Below are positions 24,057 through 33,414 of a stretch of 64,000 nucleotides of DNA, piece after piece. The stretch is from Cucumibacter marinus DSM 18995 (GTDB lineage: Bacteria; Pseudomonadota; Alphaproteobacteria; Rhizobiales; Devosiaceae), in contig NZ_AUCR01000002.1 of assembly GCF_000429865.1 (NCBI RefSeq), positions 124,001 to 188,000 on the forward strand, read 5' to 3'. The notes beneath the pieces were generated by a model. It ran no database searches. It saw only the letters and a list, made by a program, of their open reading frames with translations, and was not told the DNA's origin. The translations under genes and the position numbers were made by a program. Every line of letters starts with the position of its first letter. Positions within the stretch are counted from its first letter, which is position 1.

Positions 24057-24491
24057 TCAGGGCGCATCCTGGCTGTGCGGTCCACCGTGTTCGGAAACCT
24101 CACGGAACACGCCAGCACCGGCTTCTCCGTCCTTCAGGGCGATGTCGCCCAGCGCGAGAATGCCCACAAGGTCCTTGTCCCGATTGACGACCGGCATGCG
24201 TCGGATCTTGAGGTCGGCCATGTTGCTGGTGACGTCGTCGAGATCCTGATCGTCGTAGCAATAAAGCACTTCCTCGCTCATCACTTCGCGCGCAGGGGTA
24301 TGAGGTCCTTTGCCCCGGGCAATCCCGCGGATGGTAATGTCACGGTCGGTGATGACGCCCACCAGCCGGTTGTTCTGGCCCAGCGGGATCACACCGCAAT
24401 CGAGTGCTGCCATCTGCTGGGCAATGGTGCCGATGCTCTCGTCCGGATCACACACCGCAACTTCCGGTGTCATGCAATCGCTTACCTTCAT
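24057..24491 (-). CDS. CBS-domain-pair protein
   Basis: A 144-residue stand-alone pair of CBS motifs: MKVSDCMTPEVAVCDPDESI with LVGVITDRDITIRGIARG, then VMSEEVLYCYDDQDLDDV with LVGILALGDIAL. Such proteins bind adenosine nucleotides and usually act as energy sensors or partners. GGAGAGG lies 4 bases before ATG 24491; the longer upstream frame has no support. It converges on the AI-2E gene and lies 113 bases downstream of the LigD-polymerase gene. Role unknown. Confidence 0.9.
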   Translation of the reverse strand: MKVSDCMTPEVAVCDPDESIGTIAQQMAALDCGVIPLGQNNRLVGVITDRDITIRGIARGKGPHTPAREVMSEEVLYCYDDQDLDDVTSNMADLKIRRMPVVNRDKDLVGILALGDIALKDGEAGAGVFREVSEHGGPHSQDAP

Positions 24492-24604
24492 GATGCCTCT
24501 CCTTGACTTGTCAGGCGATGGGAAAACCATCGTTTGCCAGCGTCCTCGCGGAGAAATGAGATCAAGGCGGCAATTGTTCCGGGCGCCAAGCGGAGGTCGC
24601 GACC

Positions 24605-25519
24605 TCAGTCCTGCGAAAGGCCCAGATCGATCATTGCCGACTTGGTCACGGTTTGCCGCACAGCGCCATAGTCCTTCCAGGCCACAGCCTTGTCGGGATC
24701 CGCCTCGGCGAGCCTGAACGCATCGGGCCTGTCGATCGTGCCGAGCTCGGCCCAATCCACTGGCCAGGCCAGAGGCGCGCCTTCTCTCGCGCGGGGCGAA
24801 TAGGGCGCGATAGCGGTGTTGCTGCGTTCATTGCGCAAATAGTCGATGAAGATGCGGCCCTCGCGTTTGGCTTTGCTGGCGCTTGCCACATAGGCATCGG
24901 GGTCATCGGCCTCGAACCGATGGGCAAGGGCCGACGCGAATGCCTTGATGTCCGGCCATTCTCGGGTGCGCGTCAGGGGCGCGACGACGTGAATGCCCTT
25001 GCCGCCGGTCAAGAGCGCGAAAGATCGGAGGCCAAGTGCCTCCAATGCGTCCCTGACCGCTGCTGCGGCAGTCTTGACGCTTCCGAAATCCATGCCCTCG
25101 GCGGGGTCGAGGTCGAAAACCAGCCGGTCGGGTTTCTCGATGTCATCGACATGCGACCCCCAGATATGGAATTCGAGTACACCCATCTGGGCGGCCTGGA
25201 TCAGCCCATCCTTACCGGTGAGATAGAGATAGTCCTCGCGTTCACCGTCCTTTTGTTCAACCGACAGGCGACCGAAATGCTCATCCAATCCGGCGCCGCC
25301 ATGGCGCTGGAAGAAGCATTGTCCGCCCTGTCCCTTGGGGCATCTGACGAGGCTCAAAAGACGATTGGCGGCGTGATCGAGGATCGGCTTTGCGAACCGG
25401 TTGAGATAGATGGCGAGATCGCGCTTGGTGATGCCCTGGGTTTCAAAAAGCACCCGGTCGGGATGGGTCAGGCGAACACCGGCGAATTCGGCGTCGCCGG
25501 ATGATCTGCTCTCGCTCAT
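24605..25519 (-). CDS. Stand-alone LigD-type polymerase domain (NHEJ primase-polymerase)
   Basis: A 304-residue archaeo-eukaryotic primase-like domain matching the polymerase module of LigD: LTHPDRVLFETQGITKRDLA, DLDPAEGMDFG (the DxD metal site), LLTGGKGIHVVAPL and PYSPRAREGAPLAWPV. In NHEJ it fills gaps with ribonucleotides at broken DNA ends. It is not fused to a ligase or nuclease module, and no ku or ligase gene is in the window, so partners must be elsewhere. A DUF3008 gene lies 34 bases upstream in the same direction. Confidence 0.9.
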   Translation of the reverse strand: MSESRSSGDAEFAGVRLTHPDRVLFETQGITKRDLAIYLNRFAKPILDHAANRLLSLVRCPKGQGGQCFFQRHGGAGLDEHFGRLSVEQKDGEREDYLYLTGKDGLIQAAQMGVLEFHIWGSHVDDIEKPDRLVFDLDPAEGMDFGSVKTAAAAVRDALEALGLRSFALLTGGKGIHVVAPLTRTREWPDIKAFASALAHRFEADDPDAYVASASKAKREGRIFIDYLRNERSNTAIAPYSPRAREGAPLAWPVDWAELGTIDRPDAFRLAEADPDKAVAWKDYGAVRQTVTKSAMIDLGLSQD

Positions 25520-25553
25520 CGCGCCTCCCTTTCGTCAGCGATCTGGCCTGCCA

Positions 25554-25739
25554 CTACCCGTTGACGTGAGCTGGTTTGTCATGCCGGTCCGAGGAAGCCA
25601 GCTCTTCGAGTTCTTTTTCGGTCATGGATTCGTACATGCTTTTCGAGGCGCCTTCGAGGTCACGCCTGTCGAGCTGACCACGCTTCGCCGCGAGGGCAGC
25701 GCCCGCGGCCTGCTGCTGAGCTTTCGATTTGGCAGGCAT
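25554..25739 (-). CDS. DUF3008-family small protein
   Basis: A 61-residue basic, Ala/Lys-rich protein beginning MPAKSKAQQQAAGAALAAKR and ending SMYESMTEKELEELASS with a HDKPAHVNG tail. This is a well-conserved small family of unknown function, common in alphaproteobacteria near DNA-repair or stress genes. ATG 25739 is the conserved start; the longer frame to 25778 is not. It probably shares a transcript with the LigD-polymerase gene 34 bases downstream, which suggests a link to DNA end repair or chromatin, but this is only context. Confidence 0.82.
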   Translation of the reverse strand: MPAKSKAQQQAAGAALAAKRGQLDRRDLEGASKSMYESMTEKELEELASSDRHDKPAHVNG

Positions 25740-25867
25740 CGATCCACTCCTCTGTTTGCGTTGCGTGTGTGATCGCAACGCGCGTGGAGAGGCGAGAGTT
25801 CCCGGGGGCCAGGATACGCCCGTTGTGCAAAATGGTGGAGCCCGGCCGCGGGATCCGCCCGGAGGCG

Positions 25868-27118
25868 TCAGCCACCCCGGGCGAAGGCGTAGAGTTCGCG
25901 CACCCGTTCGGAAGCCGGGCCGCGGCCGGCCCTTGCCAGAATTGCCTCGAGATTATCGATTACCGCTTGCCAAGCGATGCGATCAGTCTTGCCCATCTTG
26001 GCCAGGAGGCACTCATTGCGTTCGGACTGGTTGCCGACATGCAGCTTCAATTGCTGTCCGTCGCCCTGCACGTTCGCGGCGACTTCGCCGCACTCGAGAT
26101 AGTCTGCCTCCCGGCTTTCGGGTTGCTGTAACGCATCACGCTGAAAGACCAGCCGGAACAGCATCAGGTTACCGGTTTCGTCGGCTGATCCGTTGTAGTC
26201 GGTGAAGATGATCACATCTGGATAGATGCGGAAATCGTCCCCGATCCTGGTGCCCCCGAGTTTCAGCCGGTAGGCCACGAAATTCTGTTCACGATGCACC
26301 TCGGCAAGTGATGCGGTTGCAAATCGGAACTCTGGCGGCGCTTCTTTGCGGCACGAAATGCGCAGGCTGCCCTCAGACCAGCTATTGGCGTTGAAATAGG
26401 TGTGGCCATTAGCCACCGGGCCGTCGGTTTTGTCGAAATGGGCCGGTAGCGTGACATAGATCGGGGGTTCGAATACCTCGCCGTCCGGAATATAGCGCTC
26501 ATAATAGATCATGCGGCCAACCACCTGGCCGTCACTGCGGATCGCGAGATTGGACTGCTCGATGAGATCGTCCGGGCCCGAGAAGCCGCCCACCCGCCAC
26601 CGGGTTCGAACGAAGCGGACGCGGCCTTCCTCGATCACGAGGTCGCCGTTGGCCATCACATTGACGGCCTCTGGCTCGCTGAACAGATGGCGCCGGATCT
26701 CGAAAGTGCAGCGATCGGCAGAATAGCCGGTCGCGACATCGATGCCGGAGAAGTCATAATCTGTTGGACTGTTGCCGCTCCCGGCGCCGTCGGCAAGCTC
26801 GATTGGATAGAACCGATAGGCGAGCCGCTCCCTGATATCGTCGGCTTCGGCACCCGAAAACAGAGCGCAGATCTCATCCGTGTTGTTGCGGCCAGTACCG
26901 CCTTCCACCGTGCGGTCGAGCTGGTCGAACGCGTTCTCCAGCGCTGTCTCGGTCTTGCCGCCCCAAAGGCCGTCCACGGGGCCAGGATCGAAAGCGGTCT
27001 CGGCCAGGAAGGCCTGGACGCAGCGCGTGTCGGCCATCGCGCTTGTTGAACCCAAAAAGGTGCCAGCGAACAGTGCGAATGCGGCCAGTGCCGCTCTCGG
27101 GTCAGGCATTGAAGACAT
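25868..27118 (-). CDS. Exported protein with N-terminal peptidoglycan-binding-like segment
   Basis: A 416-residue protein with a signal peptide (hydrophobic ALAAFALFAGTFLG, cleavage near AMADT). Residues about 33-65 (AFDPGPVDGLWGGKTETAL) resemble a peptidoglycan-binding type 1 repeat. The remainder is beta-rich with paired Cys and no recognised catalytic motif; FRIYPDVIIFTDY is a typical core. I do not recognise the family. It overlaps the end of the DUF1501 gene by 17 bases (27102-27118), so it is the third gene of the DUF1800-DUF1501 transcript and may share their periplasmic role. Confidence 0.65.
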   Translation of the reverse strand: MSSMPDPRAALAAFALFAGTFLGSTSAMADTRCVQAFLAETAFDPGPVDGLWGGKTETALENAFDQLDRTVEGGTGRNNTDEICALFSGAEADDIRERLAYRFYPIELADGAGSGNSPTDYDFSGIDVATGYSADRCTFEIRRHLFSEPEAVNVMANGDLVIEEGRVRFVRTRWRVGGFSGPDDLIEQSNLAIRSDGQVVGRMIYYERYIPDGEVFEPPIYVTLPAHFDKTDGPVANGHTYFNANSWSEGSLRISCRKEAPPEFRFATASLAEVHREQNFVAYRLKLGGTRIGDDFRIYPDVIIFTDYNGSADETGNLMLFRLVFQRDALQQPESREADYLECGEVAANVQGDGQQLKLHVGNQSERNECLLAKMGKTDRIAWQAVIDNLEAILARAGRGPASERVRELYAFARGG

Positions 27119-28241
27119 AGGGCGTCACCCGGGCCAGATCGGGTTCGAGGAAAACCTTTTCAGCGATCACGTCGTGGGGCAGACCGAGCGCAGTCTCGAT
27201 GCAGGCGGCGCAGACGGATCGGTAGTCCAGCGTGGCCATGAGGTCCCGGCCTTCGAACTGATCCTTCTCGCCCAGGCCCGGCCAATTGGAGACGATGCCG
27301 GCGCGGTCCACCAGCCCGCCTGCAACAAGGCCGGCCGAACCATAGCCGTGATCGGTACCGGCGGACCCGTTTTCCCGGACCGTGCGGCCAAACTCGGTCA
27401 ATGTGAAGATCACGGTGTCCTGCCAGGCATCGCCCAGTCCAATGCGGAAATTCTCTATCACCCGGTCGACAAGACCCAGCAATTCGGGATGCAGACCGGT
27501 ATCATTGCCTTGATTGGCATGGGTATCGAACTCCGGGATGCGGATCATGGTGACCCGGGGCCCCTCCGGCGCGCTCATGGCACGGCCAGTTGCCAGGGCC
27601 AATCCTTCGGGATCGCGCACCCGAGGTAGGTTTTCGTCCGCCAGCGCCTTTTCGTAGAGCGTTCCGAAGGTTGCGGCCGAAAGCCCTTCATGGGATTGCG
27701 AAAGCAGGGAGAGCAGTTCTGTGTCGGGATTGACAGACCCCAGCAAGGACGCGGGGTAGAAGCTGTCGAGCTCCACAGCGCCGCGCACCAGAAGTGGTGT
27801 GTCGAGGGTCAGCGAGCGGCCGGCGATACCTGCTTCGTCCATTGCCCGGCCCAGCCAGCCGGTGGGGGAGGCGGCGCCATTGATCATGCCGCTCTGGGCG
27901 ATGCGTTGCCCCTCGAAATGTGAGCGCCGGATGTAGGGAAAATTGGTGGCGTGGAAGATCGCAGCCTGATTGCTCGCCAGCAGCTTGCCGAAGCCCGAAA
28001 GGTTCTGGTGCAAGGCGAAGAAAGGGTTGAGATCGAGCGGCTTCGAGGCAACCAGATCCGATCGCATGCGCTCAAGCTGCGGGTCACCCACCGGTGGCAC
28101 GGCGGCCAGGCCGTCGAGCCCGCCTTCAAGGAAGAGGACGGCAATCCGCCCTTTCGGCAATTCGGAGGTGTAACCGTGGACCGGAAATCCGGTCAGAACG
28201 GCAGAGGCGCCTGCAGCCTTAAGGAATGTTCGCCTTTGCAT
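27102..28241 (-). CDS. DUF1501-domain protein with Tat-type signal
   Basis: A 379-residue protein starting MQRRTFLKAAGASAVL, a twin-arginine signal. The body has the sulfatase/alkaline-phosphatase-like DUF1501 features FLEGGLDGLAAVPPVGD, PEFDTHANQ and FTLTEFGRTVREN...DHGYG. Function is unknown; these proteins nearly always pair with a DUF1800 partner, as here: its start directly abuts the stop of 28242-29690. Probable folded export to the periplasm. Confidence 0.9.
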   Translation of the reverse strand: MQRRTFLKAAGASAVLTGFPVHGYTSELPKGRIAVLFLEGGLDGLAAVPPVGDPQLERMRSDLVASKPLDLNPFFALHQNLSGFGKLLASNQAAIFHATNFPYIRRSHFEGQRIAQSGMINGAASPTGWLGRAMDEAGIAGRSLTLDTPLLVRGAVELDSFYPASLLGSVNPDTELLSLLSQSHEGLSAATFGTLYEKALADENLPRVRDPEGLALATGRAMSAPEGPRVTMIRIPEFDTHANQGNDTGLHPELLGLVDRVIENFRIGLGDAWQDTVIFTLTEFGRTVRENGSAGTDHGYGSAGLVAGGLVDRAGIVSNWPGLGEKDQFEGRDLMATLDYRSVCAACIETALGLPHDVIAEKVFLEPDLARVTPYVFNA

Positions 28242-29690
28242 TCAGACCTCCATGAATTCCTTCGAGCACAGGCAGAGCACGAACCGATCCCGGGGTGTGT
28301 TGCCAGTGGCGATCATGTCCCGTGTCTTGGCCGACAGGCCCAGGGCGTCGGCGATCTCGGCCGCGGAAAGGCGCGGATTGCCGAAACGGTAGATCAAGTC
28401 GGCAAATCGGATCCGGCGGTCGAAGTGTTCAGTCGAGATCCAGGCCTCACTGCGGTCGGAATATCCGTCGGGCTGGCGTACCGACCAGAAGTCGAAGCCG
28501 AGTTCCTCGAATACCCGTTCGGGCCTGCGCTGTACCACTTCTTCCATGGGATTGAGCTGTTCGTAGCCATAGAAGAAGTCGGCGCCGCTTATCCGCATGG
28601 CCTGGAACAGCCAGATGATCGGCCAGACGAACTTGCCGGCCGCGGCGGGCTCCAGCGTTCGTTCGGCCACGGCCCTGTGAACCGTGGGAAGGTGTCCGTC
28701 CGAAGCGGTCCAGGCTTCCCGGACGGCAGCAACATCGTCTTCGGTGGCAGCTTCACCGATGAAATGCAGAACCAGCTTGCGGGAAAGAAAGTCGGCGGTT
28801 GAAGCATCGATCGAAAGATCGTCGACAAGTCGGCGCAACGCGGCCGGACCTTCGGGATAATCACGCCCGAGCACCGTCTTGCCGCCAGGTTGGGCGCGCT
28901 GTTTGAAAAAGGCGGACTGCCACCAGTCGTCCGGTGTGAAAGGCGGTCGGTCATTCGGGTGTGGCGGATAACCCCAGCCGGAGAGGATGTTGGCTGCGTT
29001 GCGGATGTCGTCTTCGGTGTAGCCGCGCGAAGGGGACACTGTGTGCAGTTCCATCAGTTCGCGGCCGAGATTGTCATTCGGGCCTGCCTGACAGCCATCG
29101 CGCCTGCAGATGCGTGCGACCTGGGAGTTCTCGCCGACATTGTAGACATTATCGAGATAGATCCCCATGGCGGGATGGGTGACCACCCCATAGACCATGT
29201 CGGCGAATGACCCGTCGAGAGCGCCGCCAATGGCGGTGTCGACATAATGGCCGATGAACTCGATGTTCTCGTCGCCCTTGCGACCGACGGTGAAATGATT
29301 GGCCCAGAACCAGGTCAACCGCTGGCGAAACTGGTCTTCTCCATACAGGCCTCTGTGCGCGAGCCGATGGATGTCCTGAGCATGGACCGTATAGTCGTTC
29401 CAGGCATCTGCGCGAATTCGGGCCAGTGTTGCGGAATCGAGCTGTTTGGCTTCTGCGTCGAGAATGGTCCGCACGCGTGTCTTGTGGCGATCCATCCGGT
29501 CAGAAAGGGAATAGGTCAGCGCCTCGGGCCATTCGCCGATCTCGGTGTTACGACCGTCAAAACGGGCGTAACCGGGGGCGGTGAATTCGCCCACCAGTTG
29601 TGCGTCGACCCAATCTGACTCGGCCAGATCAGTGCCGGCGGACGGCCTGAAGCCCAGCCCCAGCCGCCTTGCTGCCCTCGATGTAGACAT
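28242..29690 (-). CDS. DUF1800-domain protein
   Basis: A 482-residue protein of the DUF1800 family. Recognisable segments are QRLTWFWANHFTV, GRELMELHTVSPSRGYTEDDI and NILSGWG. These are conserved in DUF1800 proteins, which accompany DUF1501 proteins in many bacteria; the pair has no established biochemical role that I can state. No obvious signal peptide is seen. First gene of a three-gene minus-strand unit. It is divergent from the SulP gene across 277 bases in which I see no defined operator. Confidence 0.9.
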   Translation of the reverse strand: MSTSRAARRLGLGFRPSAGTDLAESDWVDAQLVGEFTAPGYARFDGRNTEIGEWPEALTYSLSDRMDRHKTRVRTILDAEAKQLDSATLARIRADAWNDYTVHAQDIHRLAHRGLYGEDQFRQRLTWFWANHFTVGRKGDENIEFIGHYVDTAIGGALDGSFADMVYGVVTHPAMGIYLDNVYNVGENSQVARICRRDGCQAGPNDNLGRELMELHTVSPSRGYTEDDIRNAANILSGWGYPPHPNDRPPFTPDDWWQSAFFKQRAQPGGKTVLGRDYPEGPAALRRLVDDLSIDASTADFLSRKLVLHFIGEAATEDDVAAVREAWTASDGHLPTVHRAVAERTLEPAAAGKFVWPIIWLFQAMRISGADFFYGYEQLNPMEEVVQRRPERVFEELGFDFWSVRQPDGYSDRSEAWISTEHFDRRIRFADLIYRFGNPRLSAAEIADALGLSAKTRDMIATGNTPRDRFVLCLCSKEFMEV

Positions 29691-29967
29691 TTCGCGTCCT
29701 CGAAATGTGGATAACCAGTACAGAAAATAACGGATGGTGAGTCAAGGCGAGCGCTTGCAGGTCGCCTCAAGGTCCCTGGCGAATAGCTGCCATGCCGTTT
29801 CAGGCGGTTGCCCTTGGGCACAAATGTCTGCATAAGGCCCGCGAACTGGACCCGGGCCATGCCCGGGTGGCTACTCCGGGCGCCTATCCCCCGGCCATCC
29901 TCATCACGCCGACTGCTGCGCGTTTTCGCGAGGTCAGTCGTTTGTTGCTCCAACACCAGACGGATTC

Positions 29968-31449
29968 ATGAACTTTTCCACGCTCCGGCGGGAGTGGCTC
30001 GGGAATGTCCGCAGCGATGTGCTGGCAGGTCTCGTAGTCGCGCTTGCACTCATCCCCGAAGCCATTGCCTTTTCGATCATTGCCGGTGTCGATCCCAAGG
30101 TCGGCCTTTATGCGTCTTTTTCCATCGCCGTTCTCACCGCCATCTTCGGCGGCCGGCCCGGTATGATCTCGGCGGCAACCGCCGCGACCGCCGTCTTGAT
30201 GGTAACGCTCGTGAAGGATCACGGACTGCAATATCTGCTCGCGGCGACGGTGTTGGCCGGGCTGCTGCAGATCGGCATGGGGCTTTTGAAGCTCGGGGAG
30301 TTGATGCGGTTCGTCTCGCGCTCGGTGATCACCGGCTTCGTCAATGCCCTGGCGATCCTGATCTTTCTCGCGCAATTGCCCGAACTGATCGGGGTCACCT
30401 GGCTGACCTATGTGATGGTCGCCGGCGGGCTGGCCATCATCTATCTGTTCCCGATGCTCACCAGGGCGGTGCCGTCGCCCCTCGTCTGCATCATCATCCT
30501 GACGGTGCTCGCTGTCTCGCTCGGGCTCGATGTGCGCACGGTCGGGGATATGGGCGCGTTGCCGGACACGCTTCCGGTGTTCCTGATACCCGATATTCCG
30601 TTCAACCTCGATACCTTGATGATCATCCTGCCTTATTCGGCCGCAGTAGCCGTGGTTGGCCTGCTCGAAAGCCTGATGACGTCGCAGATCGTTGACGAAC
30701 TCACCGATACGCGGGGGGACAAGAACCGCGAATGTGTCGGCCAGGGCATCGCCAACACGGCAACCGGCTTTATCGGTGGCATGGCGGGCTGCGCCATGAT
30801 CGGTCAGTCGATCATCAATGTGAAATCGGGTGGCCGCGGGCGGCTTTCGACTTTCCTCGCGGGCGCGTTCCTGTTGTTCATGATCCTGGTGCTGGGCGAT
30901 CTCGTCAGCGCCATCCCGATGCCGGCGCTGGTGGCGATCATGATCATGGTGTCGATCGGCACTTTCTCGTGGAGCTCGCTCAAGAATTTGCGCACGCATC
31001 CGCGCAGCTCCTCCATCGTGATGGTGGCGACAGTGGTGACCGTCGTCTACACCCACAACCTCGCCATCGGCGTGCTGGTCGGTGTCTTGTTGTCGGGGCT
31101 GTTCTTTGCCTGGAAGATCTCGCAGATTTTCCGTGTAACCTCTGAACTGTCCGAGGGTGGCTATAAGCGCACTTATCGGATCGAGGGGCAGGTTTTCTTC
31201 GCTTCGGCACCGTTCTTCGCGGATGCCTTCGACTTCAAGGAAGCGCTCGAAGAAGTCGTCATCGATGTTTCCCGCGCGCATATCTGGGACATTTCCAGCG
31301 TTCAGGCGCTCGACATGGCGGTCTTACGGTTCCGGCGCGAAGGGGCGGACGTCTCGATCATCGGGATGAACGAGGCCAGCGAGACCATCGTCGACCGGCT
31401 CGCCATTCACGACAAGCCCGGCGCGCTTGAAAAGCTGATGGGCCACTGA
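29968..31449 (+). CDS. SulP-family anion transporter with STAS domain
   Basis: A 493-residue transporter. The N-terminal signature [21 protein letters not shown] and [16 protein letters not shown] are SulP hallmarks. About 10-12 membrane helices extend to residue about 395. A C-terminal STAS domain follows ([19 protein letters not shown] to [19 protein letters not shown]). It imports sulfate, bicarbonate or another inorganic anion; specificity is not readable. A UspA gene follows after 55 bases, an arrangement seen often and possibly regulatory. Confidence 0.92.
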   Translation: MNFSTLRREWLGNVRSDVLAGLVVALALIPEAIAFSIIAGVDPKVGLYASFSIAVLTAIFGGRPGMISAATAATAVLMVTLVKDHGLQYLLAATVLAGLLQIGMGLLKLGELMRFVSRSVITGFVNALAILIFLAQLPELIGVTWLTYVMVAGGLAIIYLFPMLTRAVPSPLVCIIILTVLAVSLGLDVRTVGDMGALPDTLPVFLIPDIPFNLDTLMIILPYSAAVAVVGLLESLMTSQIVDELTDTRGDKNRECVGQGIANTATGFIGGMAGCAMIGQSIINVKSGGRGRLSTFLAGAFLLFMILVLGDLVSAIPMPALVAIMIMVSIGTFSWSSLKNLRTHPRSSSIVMVATVVTVVYTHNLAIGVLVGVLLSGLFFAWKISQIFRVTSELSEGGYKRTYRIEGQVFFASAPFFADAFDFKEALEEVVIDVSRAHIWDISSVQALDMAVLRFRREGADVSIIGMNEASETIVDRLAIHDKPGALEKLMGH

Positions 31450-31504
31450 GTTTGGAATTTGCGGCGGGTGGTGTGAAAACCGTGCGCCAATCGGGGAGAA
31501 ACCC

Positions 31505-32359
31505 ATGACCAAGATTCTCGCGCTGCTGGACGGTTCTGTCTATGCGCAAAGCGTGTGCGATTATGCCGGTTGGGCCGCTAGCCGGATCAAGGCCGATGTC
31601 GAATTGTTGCATCTTCTGGGCCGGCGGGGCACGCCCGGCGCGCTTGACGATCTCAGCGGCAATATCGGGCTTGGTGCTCGCACGGCACTGCTCGAAGAAC
31701 TGGCCGAGCTCGATGCGCAGCGCGCCAAGCTGGCGCTCAAGCGCGGTCGTGCCATTCTCGAGGATGCGGAAAAGCGTCTCAAAACAGCTGGCGTGACCGG
31801 GGTTTCATCAAAGCTGCGCAATATGGATCTCGTCGAGGCCGTCAATGAACTCGAGGAAGACGCCGAGCTCGTTGTCATCGGCAAGCGCGGCGAGGCCGCT
31901 GATTTCGCCAAGCTGCATCTGGGTTCCAATCTCGAGCGCGTGCTGCGCAGTTCGCGGCGGCCGGTGCTGGTGGCATCCCGCGCGTTCCGCCCGGTGGAAA
32001 ACGTGCTGATCGCGTTTGATGGCGGGCGCAGCGCGATGAAGGCGGTCGATCACATCGCCCGCGATCCGCTGTTCCAGGGGTTGTCCTGCAGCCTGGTCAT
32101 GGCCGGGAGCGAGAATTCGGAACATCGGCGCAAGATGGCGGATGCGGAAGCCGTGCTGAAGGCCGGGGGCATCGAGGTCCATGGTGAGTTCATACCCGGC
32201 AATCCCGAGACCGTTATCCATGACAAGGTCGCGGCCGATGGTATCGACCTCCTGGTCATGGGCGCCTATGGGCATTCGCGTATTCGCAGTTTCATCATCG
32301 GCAGCACGACAAGCGAAATGATCCGCTCGGTGACGATACCGGTGATGCTTTTCAGATAG
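31505..32359 (+). CDS. Tandem universal stress protein (two UspA domains)
   Basis: A 284-residue cytosolic protein with two Usp domains (about 1-150 and 155-284). The C-terminal domain keeps the ATP-binding pattern G-2x-G-9x-G-S (GAYGHSRIRSFIIGSTTS). The N-terminal one has a related GKRGEAADFAKLHLGSN with slightly altered spacing. Usp proteins bind ATP and modulate stress or transporter activity. GGGGAGAAACCC precedes ATG 31505. The gene lies 55 bases after the SulP transporter, with which it is probably co-transcribed. Confidence 0.92.
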   Translation: MTKILALLDGSVYAQSVCDYAGWAASRIKADVELLHLLGRRGTPGALDDLSGNIGLGARTALLEELAELDAQRAKLALKRGRAILEDAEKRLKTAGVTGVSSKLRNMDLVEAVNELEEDAELVVIGKRGEAADFAKLHLGSNLERVLRSSRRPVLVASRAFRPVENVLIAFDGGRSAMKAVDHIARDPLFQGLSCSLVMAGSENSEHRRKMADAEAVLKAGGIEVHGEFIPGNPETVIHDKVAADGIDLLVMGAYGHSRIRSFIIGSTTSEMIRSVTIPVMLFR

Positions 32360-32466
32360 CGGGAGGTGCCGCGATGCGCTCGACACTCAGGGGTGGAGCG
32401 CTGTGCAGTGGCCGGGGTTGAACCCTGGCAGGGCGGGCAAAGGGTCTGCCCGGTCCCGAGACGAAA

Positions 32467-32492
32467 AAGGGCCGCCCCGAGGGACGGCCCTT
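32467..32492 (-). terminator. Rho-independent terminator of the cold-shock gene
   Basis: Arms AAGGGCCG (32467-32474) and CGGCCCTT (32485-32492) pair perfectly around a 10-base loop. Read on the minus strand the hairpin ends in TTTTT, 9 bases beyond the cold-shock stop. A textbook intrinsic terminator. Confidence 0.9.
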
Positions 32493-32500
32493 GATCGGTA

Positions 32501-32710
32501 TTAGTCGTTCAGCTGCAGGTTCGTTGCCGAAACCTTGCCGTCGCGGCCGTTTTCCAGCTCGTAGGAGAGCTTCTGGCCCTCTGCGAGGCCGGAAAGGCCG
32601 GCGTTTTCGACTGCAGAAATATGAACGAAAGCGTCCTTGCTGCCATCATCGGGAGTGATGAAACCAAAGCCCTTGGTGGCATTGAAGAATTTTACGGTGC
32701 CGTTAGTCAT
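32501..32710 (-). CDS. Cold-shock protein (CspA family)
   Basis: A 69-residue single cold-shock domain. [15 protein letters not shown] contains RNP1, DAFVHISAV contains RNP2, and it ends SATNLQLND. It binds single-stranded RNA/DNA and melts structures as an RNA chaperone. ATG 32710 follows AAAGGT; the longer upstream frame is not conserved. It has its own terminator. The 305-base region upstream (32711-33015) contains no other gene and probably includes a long 5' leader, as in many csp transcripts. Confidence 0.96.
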   Translation of the reverse strand: MTNGTVKFFNATKGFGFITPDDGSKDAFVHISAVENAGLSGLAEGQKLSYELENGRDGKVSATNLQLND

Positions 32711-33015
32711 GGCTTTTACCTTTGGATATGCCCGGTGCCTGAGGCGAACGAGCGGATTACCCATCCGCAACATGCGTATGGGCTGAAACGTTCGCAAAAT
32801 CAGGGGGAAGCCAATCAAACCGGCAGATCAGTAAGACATTGCCGGCAGGTCAGTTAGCCATTGATGGCTGAAAACGTAGCCCCGCCTTGTCTCACGCAAC
32901 GGTGTTCAAATCAAGGCGCTTCGCAAACCATGCAAGAAAAGGGGCCAGTGTGTGCTAGGGTGAGGCACCTGCACGCGATCATGCGTGCCTGTCCTCCTAT
33001 GATTGGACGTACTTC
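32711..33015. other. Intergenic region upstream of the cold-shock gene
   Basis: This 305-base divergent gap holds the presumed leader and promoter of the cold-shock gene (minus) and the promoter of the small membrane protein gene (plus). No gene or clear operator is seen. A short inverted motif CATCCGCAACATGCGTATG near 32761 is weak. Confidence 0.4.
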
Positions 33016-33366
33016 ATGAAACTCCCCGAATGGACGACGCCCGCGCTGGTTGGCGCGGTGGCTGGTGCTGGCGCTTTGGCGATTATCGGCTTCAGCTGGG
33101 CCGGCTGGATGACTGGCGGGTCTGCAGCCGAAATGTCGGGCAAACAGTCGGTATCCGCAGTTGCGATGGCGCTGACGCCTTATTGCATCGCGGCTTCCAA
33201 GGCCGACCCCAAATCCGTGGCCGTCCTCGCGGAACTCGAGGCCGCCAGCTCCTATCAGCGCCGCGGTATCGTGGAAAAGGCCGGCTGGGCTACCCCGCTC
33301 GGCGCCGACAAGCCCGACCGGGCCCTTGCCGATGCCTGCCAGACGGCGCTGGGCGCAGGCAGCTAA
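33016..33366 (+). CDS. Small single-pass membrane protein, function unknown
   Basis: A 116-residue protein with one hydrophobic segment at about residues 10-33 (ALVGAVAGAGALAIIGFSWAG) and a mainly helical, Ala-rich C-terminal domain with two Cys (ALTPYCIAASK and LADACQTALG). I do not recognise a named family, though the arrangement looks like a conserved rhizobial hypothetical with a periplasmic domain. The ATG at 33016 is poorly supplied with a ribosome site. It is convergent with alkB, and nothing in the context gives a function. Confidence 0.65.
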   Translation: MKLPEWTTPALVGAVAGAGALAIIGFSWAGWMTGGSAAEMSGKQSVSAVAMALTPYCIAASKADPKSVAVLAELEAASSYQRRGIVEKAGWATPLGADKPDRALADACQTALGAGS

Positions 33367-33414
33367 GACTCAATCCGTGCCGGGGGCCGCATGGTCCCCG
33401 GGCGGTCGGTCAAA

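Noticed and set aside
29884-31281. 465-residue His/Asp/Arg-rich minus-strand frame
   Set aside because: Antisense shadow of the SulP gene.
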